From NCBI RefSeq assembly GCF_019967995.1, contig NZ_CP065377.1, positions 2,604,001 to 2,668,000 on the forward strand: a stretch of DNA of 64,000 bases. The letters are read 5' to 3'. A program made the position numbers and the translations under genes. Below the pieces are notes generated by a model that saw only the letters and a program-made list of their open reading frames with translations, did not search any database and had not been told where the DNA came from. Numbering within the stretch: the stretch's first letter is position 1; each line of letters opens with the position of its first letter. Positions 54,632 to 63,089 of this stretch are shown in pieces. The stretch comes from Faecalibacterium prausnitzii. Its GTDB lineage: Bacteria > Bacillota > Clostridia > Oscillospirales > Ruminococcaceae.

Positions 54632-56215
54632 TCAGAGCAGCAGAGAGCTGACCCATGCCCGGGCGGCCGTCTTGGCCTGGAGCTTATTGTACATCTTCAG
54701 GGTGGTGTTGTACACCTTCTGGCTCATGGCATTGCTGGCGTTGGTGGCGGCAGCCTGCTTGGCCTCAAGCGTGTCGGCGGCGGCAACGGCGGCCTTCATA
54801 TCGGCGTAGTCGGCCATGATCTCCTGCTGGAGCGCGGCGTAGCTGGCCTTGGCTGCAGCCCGATCTTTTGCGGTGACCTGGTTGCCATTGCTGCCGTAGG
54901 TCAGCAGGTTGGAGAGGGCGTCACGCACGCCGTAGAAGGAGTCGGTCCAGTCGTCCGGGTAGGTATAGTAGCGGCCCTTGGCATCCTGATACCAGACGCC
55001 CTCGGTGGGCTGCTCGTCGGAACGGGTGACCTTATGGACCGAGACCTTGTAGACATCTGCGGTGTCGGTGGTCAGCATCGGATAGTAAGGGACGAAGGCG
55101 TTGTACACGTCGTCGTCAAAAGCGGTCCACTCGGTAATGGCGGTGTTCAGATCGCCGGTGGCGCTCACCTGGAACAAATGGGTCTCCACATTGCCCGTCT
55201 TGCCGATGGGCTCCGTCTGAAAGAAGTGGATGGAATCCTCCACCGAGAACTTCTTGGTCAGCTGGATGTTGGAGTAGACCGGGACGATGGCACCGTTCTC
55301 GCCAACGTTGCTGATAGCAAAGTCGGTCTCGCTGTAGTTGTCCTTCGTAAAGGTGTCGGTGCCGTACAGGTAGTTCAGGCCGGCTGCCATGCGATCCGAT
55401 GCGATGTCGCCGTTGTAGGAGGCATCCAGATCGATGACATTGGCAGCGGCGTCGCCCACAAAGGTACCGGCCTTCTGGGCCACGGAGATCAGGTTGGCAG
55501 AGGCCACCACATGGTCGGTGTCATCCAGATCGATCTTGCCCATAGCGGCGATGTTGGGCTGCATGAAGACCACGCTGGAGGAGAGCTTCAGGGCAAGGTA
55601 GGTGTGGCCCGTCAGGTTCTCCACGAACCAGGTCTCGTTCTGGTCGGCAATGAACACGCCGGAGCCGCCGGCTGCACCGGCGTTGTCGTAGATGGAGGTC
55701 AGCAGGGCAACACCCTCGCGGGCCGTGGAAGCTTCGCTCAGCAGCACCGTGGTGATCTCGGCTTCCTCAATGCCGTTGTCCACATAGGGGTCTACGCTCA
55801 GCACGGCGTCGGTGCCGTAGAGAGACTCGGTGGCAGAGACCATGACGCCCTTCTCGTTGGTGCCAGCCTCCTCATAGGGGGTGTGCTCGTGGGTGCTGTC
55901 GCAGTCCGGGCAGACACCCAGACCGTTGTCGTCCCGGCGGGCGGTGTAGCGGTAGCTGTCGTGGGTGAAGGTGTAGGTAAAGCCGTAGCAGCCCTCGTAC
56001 ACCTCGCCCGCGGTGTGCTTCCCGGCGGGGCTGATGTTGAACAGCTTGTTGTAATCGTTGGTGCCCAGATCCTCGATCCGGCCAAACATGGTGGTGCCAT
56101 CCTCGGTGAGGTCGCTGCCGACATAGAGTGCCGTGCAGGCGAAGGCGGAAGGAACCACGGCAAGCGTCATCGCACAGGCGATGAAAGCCGCAGCAATTTT
56201 CTTCTTCAAAGACAT
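54632..56215 (-). CDS. Secreted C69 family dipeptidase
   Basis: 527 residues from the ATG at 56215. A signal peptide ends PSAFA, so cleavage exposes C27 (CTALYVGSDLTEDGTTMFGR) as the N-terminal nucleophile of this Ntn-hydrolase family. NEKGVMVSATES, DNGIEEAEITTVLL and ADQNETWFVENLTGHTY follow in family order, and a helical C-terminal extension of about 100 residues (KAAVAAADTLEAKQAAATNA) is last. It would cleave dipeptides outside the cell. Its GC content resembles the core genome, unlike its neighbours. Confidence 0.9.
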   Translation of the reverse strand: MSLKKKIAAAFIACAMTLAVVPSAFACTALYVGSDLTEDGTTMFGRIEDLGTNDYNKLFNISPAGKHTAGEVYEGCYGFTYTFTHDSYRYTARRDDNGLGVCPDCDSTHEHTPYEEAGTNEKGVMVSATESLYGTDAVLSVDPYVDNGIEEAEITTVLLSEASTAREGVALLTSIYDNAGAAGGSGVFIADQNETWFVENLTGHTYLALKLSSSVVFMQPNIAAMGKIDLDDTDHVVASANLISVAQKAGTFVGDAAANVIDLDASYNGDIASDRMAAGLNYLYGTDTFTKDNYSETDFAISNVGENGAIVPVYSNIQLTKKFSVEDSIHFFQTEPIGKTGNVETHLFQVSATGDLNTAITEWTAFDDDVYNAFVPYYPMLTTDTADVYKVSVHKVTRSDEQPTEGVWYQDAKGRYYTYPDDWTDSFYGVRDALSNLLTYGSNGNQVTAKDRAAAKASYAALQQEIMADYADMKAAVAAADTLEAKQAAATNASNAMSQKVYNTTLKMYNKLQAKTAARAWVSSLLL

Positions 56216-56267
56216 AATCGTATCGATCCCTCTCTTGTTGATTGTCGGCATTTCGTCGGCAGGTGTC

Positions 56268-56296
56268 ATAATACACCCATTTTAATGAAAATGCAA
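56268..56296 (-). promoter_or_regulatory. Promoter of the C69 gene
   Basis: Minus strand: TTGCAT (56291-56296), 17-base spacer, TATTAT (56268-56273). Confidence 0.65.
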
Positions 56297-56380
56297 GTAT
56301 TTTCCCGAAATTTTAGCATATATTCATTTTTATATGGTATATATTCATACTTCGTTTTTCATCTGCCCCTCCGTGAGCGC

Positions 56381-56514
56381 AAAAAACCGCCCCGGCTTTC
56401 TCTTTCGGAAGCCGAGGCGGTTCATTATGCTTTATTCGTGCTTTCTCAAGCCCTCACGCGATTACTTGCGGGGGTTCTTGATCGCAGCCTGGGTGGGTGC
56501 CAAAATTACAGGGC
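56381..56514 (-). repeat. Repeat copy C with terminator
   Basis: Same layout as copy B with point differences: conserved GCACCCACCCAGGCTGC, then TCAAGAACCCCC/GAGGGCTTGA, AAGCACGAATAAAG, and the hairpin CCGCCTCGGCTTCC/GAAAGCCGGGGCGG followed by TTTTTTGC. It is the 3' end of the DUF4869-ATPase-ORF3 operon, 8 bases after its last stop. Confidence 0.85.
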
Positions 56515-56522
56515 ATTGGACA

Positions 56523-56948
56523 TCATTCTTCTCCCTCCGGGTACTGCTCAACGCTTCCTTTTGAACTGAGCAGCATCGGCTTGCGATGTCTTTTTATTTC
56601 TTCTATTTTCATCACACGGATGGCAAACATCCAATCATCTCCAAAGTCATAATGGAGCGAGAATTTCTGTCCTTCGACCAGCCCCAGTTCATCCAATGCA
56701 ATATCGGTTCCCTCTGCATCATCCTCGTCAAACAGGTCATCTTCCATCGGATTGAATCGGTAGCAGTCTTCGCTGTACATCTTGTTGTCCATACAAAATT
56801 CATACAGATGCTCTGCCGTAAAATCAAATGCACTCAAAATCGCCATGCAGAGCTGATCCAGTGTATCCGTACCACAGATGGTTATCGTTCTGTATACGCT
56901 GCGCCCAAGCCCTGCCGGATAAACCTTTAATGTATACTGTATCCTCAT
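56523..56948 (-). CDS. pRiA4b ORF-3-like protein
   Basis: 141 residues matching the plasmid pRiA4b ORF-3 family: an N-terminal YTLKVYPAGLGRSVYRTITI strand pair, TLDQLCMAILSAFDF and the hallmark FSLHYDFGDDWMF near residue 99. The family is frequent on plasmids and mobile elements; its function is unknown. Last gene of a three-gene operon, 23 bases after the ATPase. Confidence 0.8.
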   Translation of the reverse strand: MRIQYTLKVYPAGLGRSVYRTITICGTDTLDQLCMAILSAFDFTAEHLYEFCMDNKMYSEDCYRFNPMEDDLFDEDDAEGTDIALDELGLVEGQKFSLHYDFGDDWMFAIRVMKIEEIKRHRKPMLLSSKGSVEQYPEGEE

Positions 56949-56971
56949 TACGATTCCACTTTCTTTTGATT

Positions 56972-57934
56972 TTATTTCAATTCGACTTTCTGCATCTGTC
57001 CCAAAATCGCGTTTTTCACACCATCCCTCAGATAGGCCTCATTCAGCGCTTTCTTGGTATAATTCAGATATGTTCCCGCCGTTTTCTCCGTCAGAAGCGC
57101 CGTAAAGTAACGCTCCCAGCTAAAATATTCCTTGCTGTCGATGCAGTCAGACGGTGTCTGCAAAATCTGTGCAACCTCCGTATCTTTCAGGATCCCAGAA
57201 GAAAGTACTAACCATTCAAAAGATTCTGGCAAATAGAGTTCCAGATTCTCTCTTGTCAGCACCAACTGCAACACCCTATCCATTTCCGGGCCAAAGGCAG
57301 CGCCATCTGCAATCACCAGAATCTTTTCATCCTTATGCGCCTTCAAATAGGAAAACACATTTGACTTTCCATTTGCAGTATCACACTGCATTTGATGCTC
57401 TGCACAGACCGCGTCAAAAAACTGATAACCCGAATTGCTGTCCTCCGTCAGGATCTTCTCCGGCTTAATATTCTCAGTCGTACTATCCGGGTAGATTCGA
57501 TAGAACGAATGATAACTCTGTTTCAGTGCCCCATACTTTCCAGAGGTCCGGATTCCGTACACCTCTTCCACACTGTATGGCAAGGCCGGCAAACCCTCTC
57601 TGGTCACGATGACGTAATAGTTGTCGGTCTGCTGAATCGCACGTGCAAAATCTTTGGTCTTGACAAACTCATTTCCTTCGTCGATAAAAACAATGCTGTC
57701 CTGAATATTGTCAAGTTGTCCCTTCCAAAGGCGTCCTTCTACCACATAGCAACCTTTATCACAATTCAGAGTGACCGGCCCACTCTCTCCATCGTTCATA
57801 TGGGTGCGAATCATATCCACAAGGGTCGTTTTTCCCGTTGCACTATCCCCGCGAATAATGGTCAGGTTGCGTCGCAGTTCAAATTCATATTTCAGGTACT
57901 TTGTGCCAACGACCACTTTATGAATGCCTTTCAT
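56972..57934 (-). CDS. P-loop ATPase with TOPRIM-like C-terminal part
   Basis: 320 residues. Walker A is GDSATGKT (29-36), Walker B VFIDE (82-86), and YYVIVTRE (107-113) could be sensor 1. The later half has a glutamate strand, KILTEDSNSGYQFFDAV (E164), then KILVIADGAAFGPEMD (D210, D219). That spacing resembles the acidic residues of a TOPRIM domain as in OLD-type nucleases, though it is shorter. This reading is my inference. It sits 14 bases after the DUF4869 gene. Low GC. Role unknown; defence or nucleic-acid processing is plausible. Confidence 0.6.
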   Translation of the reverse strand: MKGIHKVVVGTKYLKYEFELRRNLTIIRGDSATGKTTLVDMIRTHMNDGESGPVTLNCDKGCYVVEGRLWKGQLDNIQDSIVFIDEGNEFVKTKDFARAIQQTDNYYVIVTREGLPALPYSVEEVYGIRTSGKYGALKQSYHSFYRIYPDSTTENIKPEKILTEDSNSGYQFFDAVCAEHQMQCDTANGKSNVFSYLKAHKDEKILVIADGAAFGPEMDRVLQLVLTRENLELYLPESFEWLVLSSGILKDTEVAQILQTPSDCIDSKEYFSWERYFTALLTEKTAGTYLNYTKKALNEAYLRDGVKNAILGQMQKVELK

Positions 57935-57948
57935 TTCTGTCAGCCCCT

Positions 57949-58386
57949 TTACACAAACTCACCTGCGGCCAAAATCAGCTCTTCCATACTGTGAACGATT
58001 TGATTCGTATTCAGCACTTTTATTGTAAACGGCTTTTTGCCAAAATCCATCAGGTGACGCAAATTCACCGTGCGATTCTCCTGCTCTGCAATTTTGAGCA
58101 GCCACTTTGCACAGTTGTCACCACAAGTCGATACATTGAACACTTTCTCTGGCTCAAACTTTACCAAAATCAGTGTCTTTACGCCACCAGACAAACCAAT
58201 CGGTGGAATTTTACCCAAGACCGGGCTGTCAATTACACCACTGTCGATAACGGTAGACTTATCCACATCCTGAATCATTTCCTTGACCATCGGGTCAACG
58301 ATCCAGTCTTCCTCGTAATCGTATTTGAAACAAGAAGCCGTATTGTACACCGCTTCCTTCATATCACCGTAAAAAATGTTCAGCAT
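57949..58386 (-). CDS. DUF4869 family protein
   Basis: 145 residues beginning MLNIFYGDMKEAVYNTASCF, with SPVLGKIPPIGLSGGVKTLI, FNVSTCGDNCAKWLLKIAEQ and LNTNQIVHSMEELILAAGEF, the pattern I recognise as DUF4869. No function is known. It is first in an operon with the P-loop ATPase, an arrangement suggesting the two proteins work together. Start preceded by GAGGTGATAAG. Confidence 0.8.
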   Translation of the reverse strand: MLNIFYGDMKEAVYNTASCFKYDYEEDWIVDPMVKEMIQDVDKSTVIDSGVIDSPVLGKIPPIGLSGGVKTLILVKFEPEKVFNVSTCGDNCAKWLLKIAEQENRTVNLRHLMDFGKKPFTIKVLNTNQIVHSMEELILAAGEFV

Positions 58387-58421
58387 CTTATCACCTCGTC
58401 GATGTGCGTACTTCTGCTATC

Positions 58422-58450
58422 ATTGTACCCTCTTTCCGCTTACAAAACAA
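58422..58450 (-). promoter_or_regulatory. Promoter of the DUF4869-ATPase operon
   Basis: Minus strand: TTGTTT (58445-58450), 17-base spacer, TACAAT (58422-58427), directly adjoining the terminator of repeat copy D. Confidence 0.65.
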
Positions 58451-58455
58451 GATGC

Positions 58456-58534
58456 AAAAAGCCCTCCGGCTTCCTATCACAGAAACCGGGGGGCTTTGCG
58501 CTTTATTGGTGCTCTCTCAAGCCCTCACGCAATT
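58456..58534 (-). repeat. Repeat copy D, truncated
   Basis: Carries the terminator hairpin (CCCTCCGGCTTCC/GAAACCGGGGGG) and the GCGTGAGGGCTTGAGAGAGC part. It stops at CACGCAATT, exactly where the inverted repeat at 58535 begins; the rest of the core is missing. Confidence 0.8.
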
Positions 58535-58601
58535 TGATATGCTACCCCTAGAGTAGACAGAGTAAAAACAAAACTCTGAATACTCTGGGGGTAGCATATC
58601 A
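58535..58601. mobile_element. 67-base inverted repeat, MITE-like or fused IS ends
   Basis: TGATATGCTACCCC (58535-58548) is matched by GGGGTAGCATATCA (58588-58601). Inside, AGAGTA/TACTCT and CAGAGT/ACTCTG also pair, leaving a 9-base A-rich loop. No coding capacity. It interrupts repeat copy D, consistent with insertion of a non-autonomous element or two insertion-sequence ends with the middle deleted. Confidence 0.6.
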
Positions 58602-58670
58602 TTCCGGCGCAGGGGGCGGCTTTTGACATCCGACTCAGGCAAAGGAGAAAGCGGGCCGGGGCATTCCGGC

Positions 58671-60077
58671 TCAGCCGGTCACTTTTTCCGGCTCTTCTTC
58701 CGCGATGCCGTCGGCGGTGTGGATCCACTTTCCGCTCTTGAGGCGGCTGATGCACCACACCGACTTGATCACATAATCCACGCGCAGGGCGAGGATGGTC
58801 AGCCAAGCAGGCCAGCCCAGCAGCAGGCCGCCCACGCCGCCCAGCTGGATGGACACCAGCCACATGAACAGGATGTCGGCCTTCATCAGGAACTTGGTAT
58901 CGCCGCCGCCGCGCAGGACGCCTTTGGTCATGACGGACTGGATGCACTGGAAGAAGACGATCACCGCGTAGGCACCCATCATCTCTTCGGTCATAAGGAT
59001 GGTCTCGTCGTTCAGGGTGTACATGGCGATGGTCAGCGGGCCGCAGGCCAACACCATCACGGCGGCGATCAGGCCGAAGAAGATGCTCAGTACATAGAAC
59101 GTATACCCCTGCTGCATGGCCTTCTCGCGGGAGCCTTCGCCCAGCGTATGGCCGGTAACGATGCTGGACGCGTTGGAGATGCCTTGGATCACCACGGTGA
59201 ACAGGCGGTCGATGACCTGACAGATGGCGTTTGCGGCCACCACCGCGGCACCCATGTGGCCGAGGATGATGCTGACGATGTTGCCGCCCAGACCCAGCAG
59301 GCCGTCACTGACCAGCACCGGCAGGCCGAGGCGGAGATAGTTGGAGAAGAACTCCTCGCCGGGCATGTGCAGCAGGTGTTTGATCCGCAGACCCAGCTCC
59401 TTGTCCTTGAAGAGGATGTAACCGAAGGTGACGAGGAACTCCGACGTGCGGGCCAGCAGGGTGCCCAGTGCGGCACCGGCGATTTCCATCCGGGGAGCAC
59501 CGAATTTGCCGAAGATGAAGGCATAGTTGGCGATCAGGTTGACCACGAAGGACACGCAACTGACGATCAGGCCAAGCTGCGCCTGCCCGACCGAACGCAT
59601 CAACTGGGCAGCCACAAGGCTGGTGCCGTGGATGATAAAGACAAAGGTCGTGATCCGCAGGTACCGCACGCCCTGTTCCACGACATGAGCCTCTGAGGTA
59701 TAGATGCCCATGATCTGGGCGGGGAAGCACCATGTCAGAACGGCAAAGACGGAGGCCAGCGTAAGCGCCATCCGCAGCGCCATATTGAAGGTCTGACGTA
59801 CCTTCTCCACCTCACGGGCACCCCAGTACTGCGCGGCAAGCACGCTGCTGCCGCCGATGATGCCCATGCAGAAGATGGTAAAGAAATTGTAATACTGGTT
59901 TGCCAGACTGGATGCCGAGATCTGCACTTCGCCGAACTGCCCCAGCATGATGGTGTCCAGCATGTTGACGCCCATATTGATGGCTTGCTGCAGCGCCACC
60001 GGCAGCATGATGCTGAGCACCCGTTTATAGAATTTTTTGTCGGTCACCAGCTTGAACCTTTGTTTCTGCGCGGCCAC
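58671..60077 (-). CDS. MATE family efflux transporter
   Basis: 468 residues with 12 membrane helices in two related halves; SIMLPVALQQAINMGVNMLD and LGLPVLVSDGLLGLGGNIVS open the halves. Start GTG at 60077, chosen because AAGGAGG lies 8 bases upstream; the TTG at 60104 lies before that site. MATE proteins export cationic or aromatic compounds using Na+ or H+. No regulator is adjacent, so the substrate is unknown. Confidence 0.9.
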   Translation of the reverse strand: MAAQKQRFKLVTDKKFYKRVLSIMLPVALQQAINMGVNMLDTIMLGQFGEVQISASSLANQYYNFFTIFCMGIIGGSSVLAAQYWGAREVEKVRQTFNMALRMALTLASVFAVLTWCFPAQIMGIYTSEAHVVEQGVRYLRITTFVFIIHGTSLVAAQLMRSVGQAQLGLIVSCVSFVVNLIANYAFIFGKFGAPRMEIAGAALGTLLARTSEFLVTFGYILFKDKELGLRIKHLLHMPGEEFFSNYLRLGLPVLVSDGLLGLGGNIVSIILGHMGAAVVAANAICQVIDRLFTVVIQGISNASSIVTGHTLGEGSREKAMQQGYTFYVLSIFFGLIAAVMVLACGPLTIAMYTLNDETILMTEEMMGAYAVIVFFQCIQSVMTKGVLRGGGDTKFLMKADILFMWLVSIQLGGVGGLLLGWPAWLTILALRVDYVIKSVWCISRLKSGKWIHTADGIAEEEPEKVTG

Positions 60078-60134
60078 CTGCGATTCCTCCTTCACGTTTC
60101 CCAAAACTGTTTTGTATCGAACTAAATGGATGAA

Positions 60135-60170
60135 AAAGGACAGCAGCTCCGGAAAGCTGCCGACCTTTTT
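60135..60170 (-). terminator. Terminator after the mannonate dehydratase-like gene
   Basis: Minus strand: AAAGGTCGGCAGCT pairs imperfectly with AGCTGCTGTCCTTT, followed by TTC and further A/T-rich sequence. Confidence 0.7.
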
Positions 60171-60188
60171 TCACTGATTTTACGCAGC

Positions 60189-61163
60189 TCAGCGCTTGCC
60201 AAGCTCTTTTTCGGCGGCATAGATCAGACCCTTCATGAAACCGGTGGGGTAGCAGAAGGAACCGGGAATCCCGCCAAAGCCCTCAATGGGTTTGAAACCG
60301 TGGTCGATGGAGATAACGGCGTTGCAGTCACAGGCCACCAACTGCTTCATGATGGCGTACATATCGGCGTAGCCGTCCTCGGCCAGCACTTCCTCAAACA
60401 CCGGCAGGGGGCTGTCCACATTGCGGAAGTGGACACAGAGGATCCGGTCGTCGTCGCACAGCTCCTTGATGTCCGACATCAGGTCGCCGAAGTCGCTGCC
60501 GCCTTCCAGCCAGCAGCCCACGCAGAGCTTGATGCCCAGCGCCTTGCTGCCGCCTGCTGCCTTGAAGGCCTTGCGGTAGCACTCCATATTATAGATCAGG
60601 CTGGGGATGCCTGCCATGCAGGCCAGCGGCGGGTCGTTGGGGTGCAGCGCCATCCGGACACCGGTCTCCTCGGCCACGGGGACGACCTTTTCCATGAAGT
60701 AGGCGAAGTTTTCCCAGATCTCCTCCTCCGTGTAGGCTCGGCTTTCGGCGTTGGGGCGGGCAAGGATCTCGGCTTGGTCGCAGAACGCGCTGTTGCCGCC
60801 GCGTGTGTGCTGGCCGACCCGGTGGTCGGTGCGCAGGATGCCGTTGGGCTGCCATGCAATGGAGGTGAAGGGGATCTTCTCCTCGCCCAGCACCCGGAGC
60901 ATGTTGTTGAACCGCTCGATCTGGAAATCGCGGTCGGGCAGGTTGAGGTGGATGCTCTTATTTTTCTGCAGCTCATTGCAGGCCGCATCCGAAATGGTCA
61001 TGCCGAAGCGGGCCAGCTTTTCCTTTTGCTGCTGCAGGACTTCCCGGTTGATCTCATCGGGCTTGAGCATCAGGCTGACGTTTTCCACGCCCATCTGACG
61101 GATGAAGGAGAGCGTGGCATCGCTCTCGCTGGTGCGGACGGGGATCTGGGGACGCAAAGACAT
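60189..61163 (-). CDS. Mannonate dehydratase family enzyme (UxuA-like)
   Basis: 324 residues of a TIM-barrel. ARFGMTISDAACNELQK, RMALHPNDPPLACMAGIPSL with the metal-binding histidine, KLCVGCWLEGG, VHFRNVD and ISIDHGFKP fit the xylose-isomerase-like UxuA family, which dehydrates D-mannonate to 2-keto-3-deoxygluconate. It is about 30 residues shorter than typical UxuA and divergent at the N terminus, so another sugar-acid substrate is possible. It follows an SLC13-type permease in the same orientation. Confidence 0.75.
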   Translation of the reverse strand: MSLRPQIPVRTSESDATLSFIRQMGVENVSLMLKPDEINREVLQQQKEKLARFGMTISDAACNELQKNKSIHLNLPDRDFQIERFNNMLRVLGEEKIPFTSIAWQPNGILRTDHRVGQHTRGGNSAFCDQAEILARPNAESRAYTEEEIWENFAYFMEKVVPVAEETGVRMALHPNDPPLACMAGIPSLIYNMECYRKAFKAAGGSKALGIKLCVGCWLEGGSDFGDLMSDIKELCDDDRILCVHFRNVDSPLPVFEEVLAEDGYADMYAIMKQLVACDCNAVISIDHGFKPIEGFGGIPGSFCYPTGFMKGLIYAAEKELGKR

Positions 61164-61201
61164 AAAATCGACCTCTTTTCGTTCGGTTCTTTTTCAGAAA
61201 A

Positions 61202-61230
61202 GCCGCCCGACGGCTCCGGCCGCCGGGCGG
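61202..61230 (-). terminator. Hairpin between the SLC13 permease and the UxuA-like gene
   Basis: GCCGCCCG (61202-61209) pairs with CGGGCGG (61224-61230); on the minus strand it is followed by CTTTTCTGAAAAAG. Probably a partial terminator allowing unequal expression. Confidence 0.65.
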
Positions 61231-61239
61231 TTCGTGTGA

Positions 61240-62535
61240 TCAGCCGTAAATGGGGCAGAAGAAGTTTGCACTGAGCACGATACTGATGACGGCCAGCACG
61301 ATGAAGGGCAGCGTAAACTTGAAGGTCTCGCTGAGCTTATAGCTGGTCGAGGCATAGGCGATGCCGCAGGCAGGCGAGCCAGAGGGGAATGCGATGGCGA
61401 TGCCAGAGCAGAAGGAAACGATCAGCACCAGACCGCGGGGATCCCAACCGGCTGCAATGGCAACGGAAGCTGCCACGGGGATCAGGACATTGGAGGTCGC
61501 GGAGTTGGACATGAAGGTGGTCATCACGACCGTAACGACTGCGAACACGAACATGACGAACAGGCCGCTGGGGTTGCCGCCCAGAATCTTCAGGATGGCG
61601 TTGCCGATGACGTCACCGGCACCGGATTTGCCCAGAGCGTCGGCAATGACCAGAACACCGGCGATCATCCAGACGGCGTCGATGGTGATGGCGTTGATGG
61701 TCTCCTTCACGGACATGCAGCCGGAGAAGGTGATGATGAGCAGGCAGGTGACGGGGATCAGATACATATAATCACCCAGCTGCTTGCTGAAGAACAGGGA
61801 GATCATGACAACGAGGAACAGGCCGAGGATCAGGTTCTCCTGCCATTTGGGCAGCGGGGTCTTTTCCTTCTTCTTGCCGCCCTTGCCTTCCAGCTTGGAG
61901 GAGTCAAACTTCTTGTTGGGCAGCCACTTCCAAGCGAAGAGGCAGTAGACCGTCAGGATGATGCAGGGCAGGATCATGACCTTGAAGCGGGTCATCAGGT
62001 CCAGCAGCATGCCCTCAGAGCCTTCGGGCAGCATGCCTTCGTAACGGGCATTCAGGTTCAGGTGGCTGGCAGCGCCCATGCCGATGGGCAGCTTGGAACC
62101 CCAGATGGCGATCATGGCCAGCAGAGGGATGGTCATACGGGTGGGGGTGACTTCGCCGGAATCGCCCAGACCGACAAGGAACATCAGCATGACGACCATG
62201 TTGGCGGTGGTGGGCATGAAGCAGGCCAGACCGATGACCACGACGTACAGGCCGATGACCAGCGCCATGCCGCTCTTGCCCTTCAGGCGGAGCATCTGAG
62301 CCTGAATCTTATCCACGACGCTGGTCTTCTGGAATGCAGAGACCATGCCGAACATACCGACCAGCAGGATCAGGGTCTTGTTGCAGAAGCCTGCAAAGGC
62401 TTCCGGGATGGTGAATACCCCGGTCAGGGCCAGCAGGACGCAGCAGGTCATGGTGGTCAGACCGAATGGCCACTTGTTCAGGAGGAAGCCGACGATCATG
62501 AACGCCATGATCGCAAGCACAATATAAAGTTCCAT
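61240..62535 (-). CDS. SLC13 (DASS)-type permease
   Basis: 431 residues and about 11 membrane segments. The first-half SNT-like loop reads FMPTTANMVVM and the second-half motif MTTFMSNSATSNVLIP, the paired signature of the Na+/carboxylate symporter family. A lysine-rich cytoplasmic loop (about 216-230) divides the halves. With the UxuA-like enzyme downstream, a sugar acid is a reasonable substrate guess. Start preceded by AAAAGGAG. Confidence 0.85.
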   Translation of the reverse strand: MELYIVLAIMAFMIVGFLLNKWPFGLTTMTCCVLLALTGVFTIPEAFAGFCNKTLILLVGMFGMVSAFQKTSVVDKIQAQMLRLKGKSGMALVIGLYVVVIGLACFMPTTANMVVMLMFLVGLGDSGEVTPTRMTIPLLAMIAIWGSKLPIGMGAASHLNLNARYEGMLPEGSEGMLLDLMTRFKVMILPCIILTVYCLFAWKWLPNKKFDSSKLEGKGGKKKEKTPLPKWQENLILGLFLVVMISLFFSKQLGDYMYLIPVTCLLIITFSGCMSVKETINAITIDAVWMIAGVLVIADALGKSGAGDVIGNAILKILGGNPSGLFVMFVFAVVTVVMTTFMSNSATSNVLIPVAASVAIAAGWDPRGLVLIVSFCSGIAIAFPSGSPACGIAYASTSYKLSETFKFTLPFIVLAVISIVLSANFFCPIYG

Positions 62536-63042
62536 ACGAAACGGCTCCTTTTCTTTTACTTACCTCTTTTACCTTCATTTACCCTGTCCGTGTTCCGCAC
62601 TGACCGGCCAGAGCTGTCTCCGAAAATGTTTTCTGTGTGCACACATGCCATTTCCATATCGCTATGCTACAACTTTTCCCCTTCTTCGACAATCGGGAAA
62701 TCTGCTAAAAACTTAACAAAAATTTATCCGCATCCCACAAACGTTCGGTTTTCTGAACGATTCGGCGCAGAATGTGAACTTCTGCGTTTCAAAAAATTTC
62801 ATATAGGCGGAGGAGCTGAAACCGGAAGCTCCCGGAGGTTTTACAAAAAGATTCCGAAACTTTTACAAAGGAGGCAGGTTTGAGAGGGTGGATCCCCCGG
62901 TGCAAGCCCGAATTTTCTCCCGTGCCACTTGTATTCCAGAAAATTGAAACGAAATGAATCGAAAAATGAACCACAAAATTCACATTTTGCAATTTTGTGG
63001 CGTCCGTCAAAAATCGAGAGTCAAAATCGGTCGAAAAGCGAA

Positions 63043-63071
63043 TTGCTGTATGCAAAACTTTTGGCTAGAAT
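63043..63071 (+). promoter_or_regulatory. Promoter of the right-hand SLC13 gene
   Basis: TTGCTG (63043-63048), 17-base spacer, TAGAAT (63066-63071). Confidence 0.65.
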
Positions 63072-63089
63072 GAGCAAAAAGGCTGCTGT

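Noticed and set aside
53277..58534. Integron gene-cassette array with attC sites
   Set aside because: Genes followed by same-orientation repeats resemble cassettes, but the repeats lack the paired core sites of attC (GTTRRRY type), units carry their own promoters, and no integrase is in the window. The modular idea is kept only as an inference.
62842..62872. Direct repeat TTTTACAAA twice in the SLC13 intergenic region as an operator
   Set aside because: Two copies 22 bases apart in AT-rich DNA can arise by chance, and they are not placed near either promoter's -35/-10.
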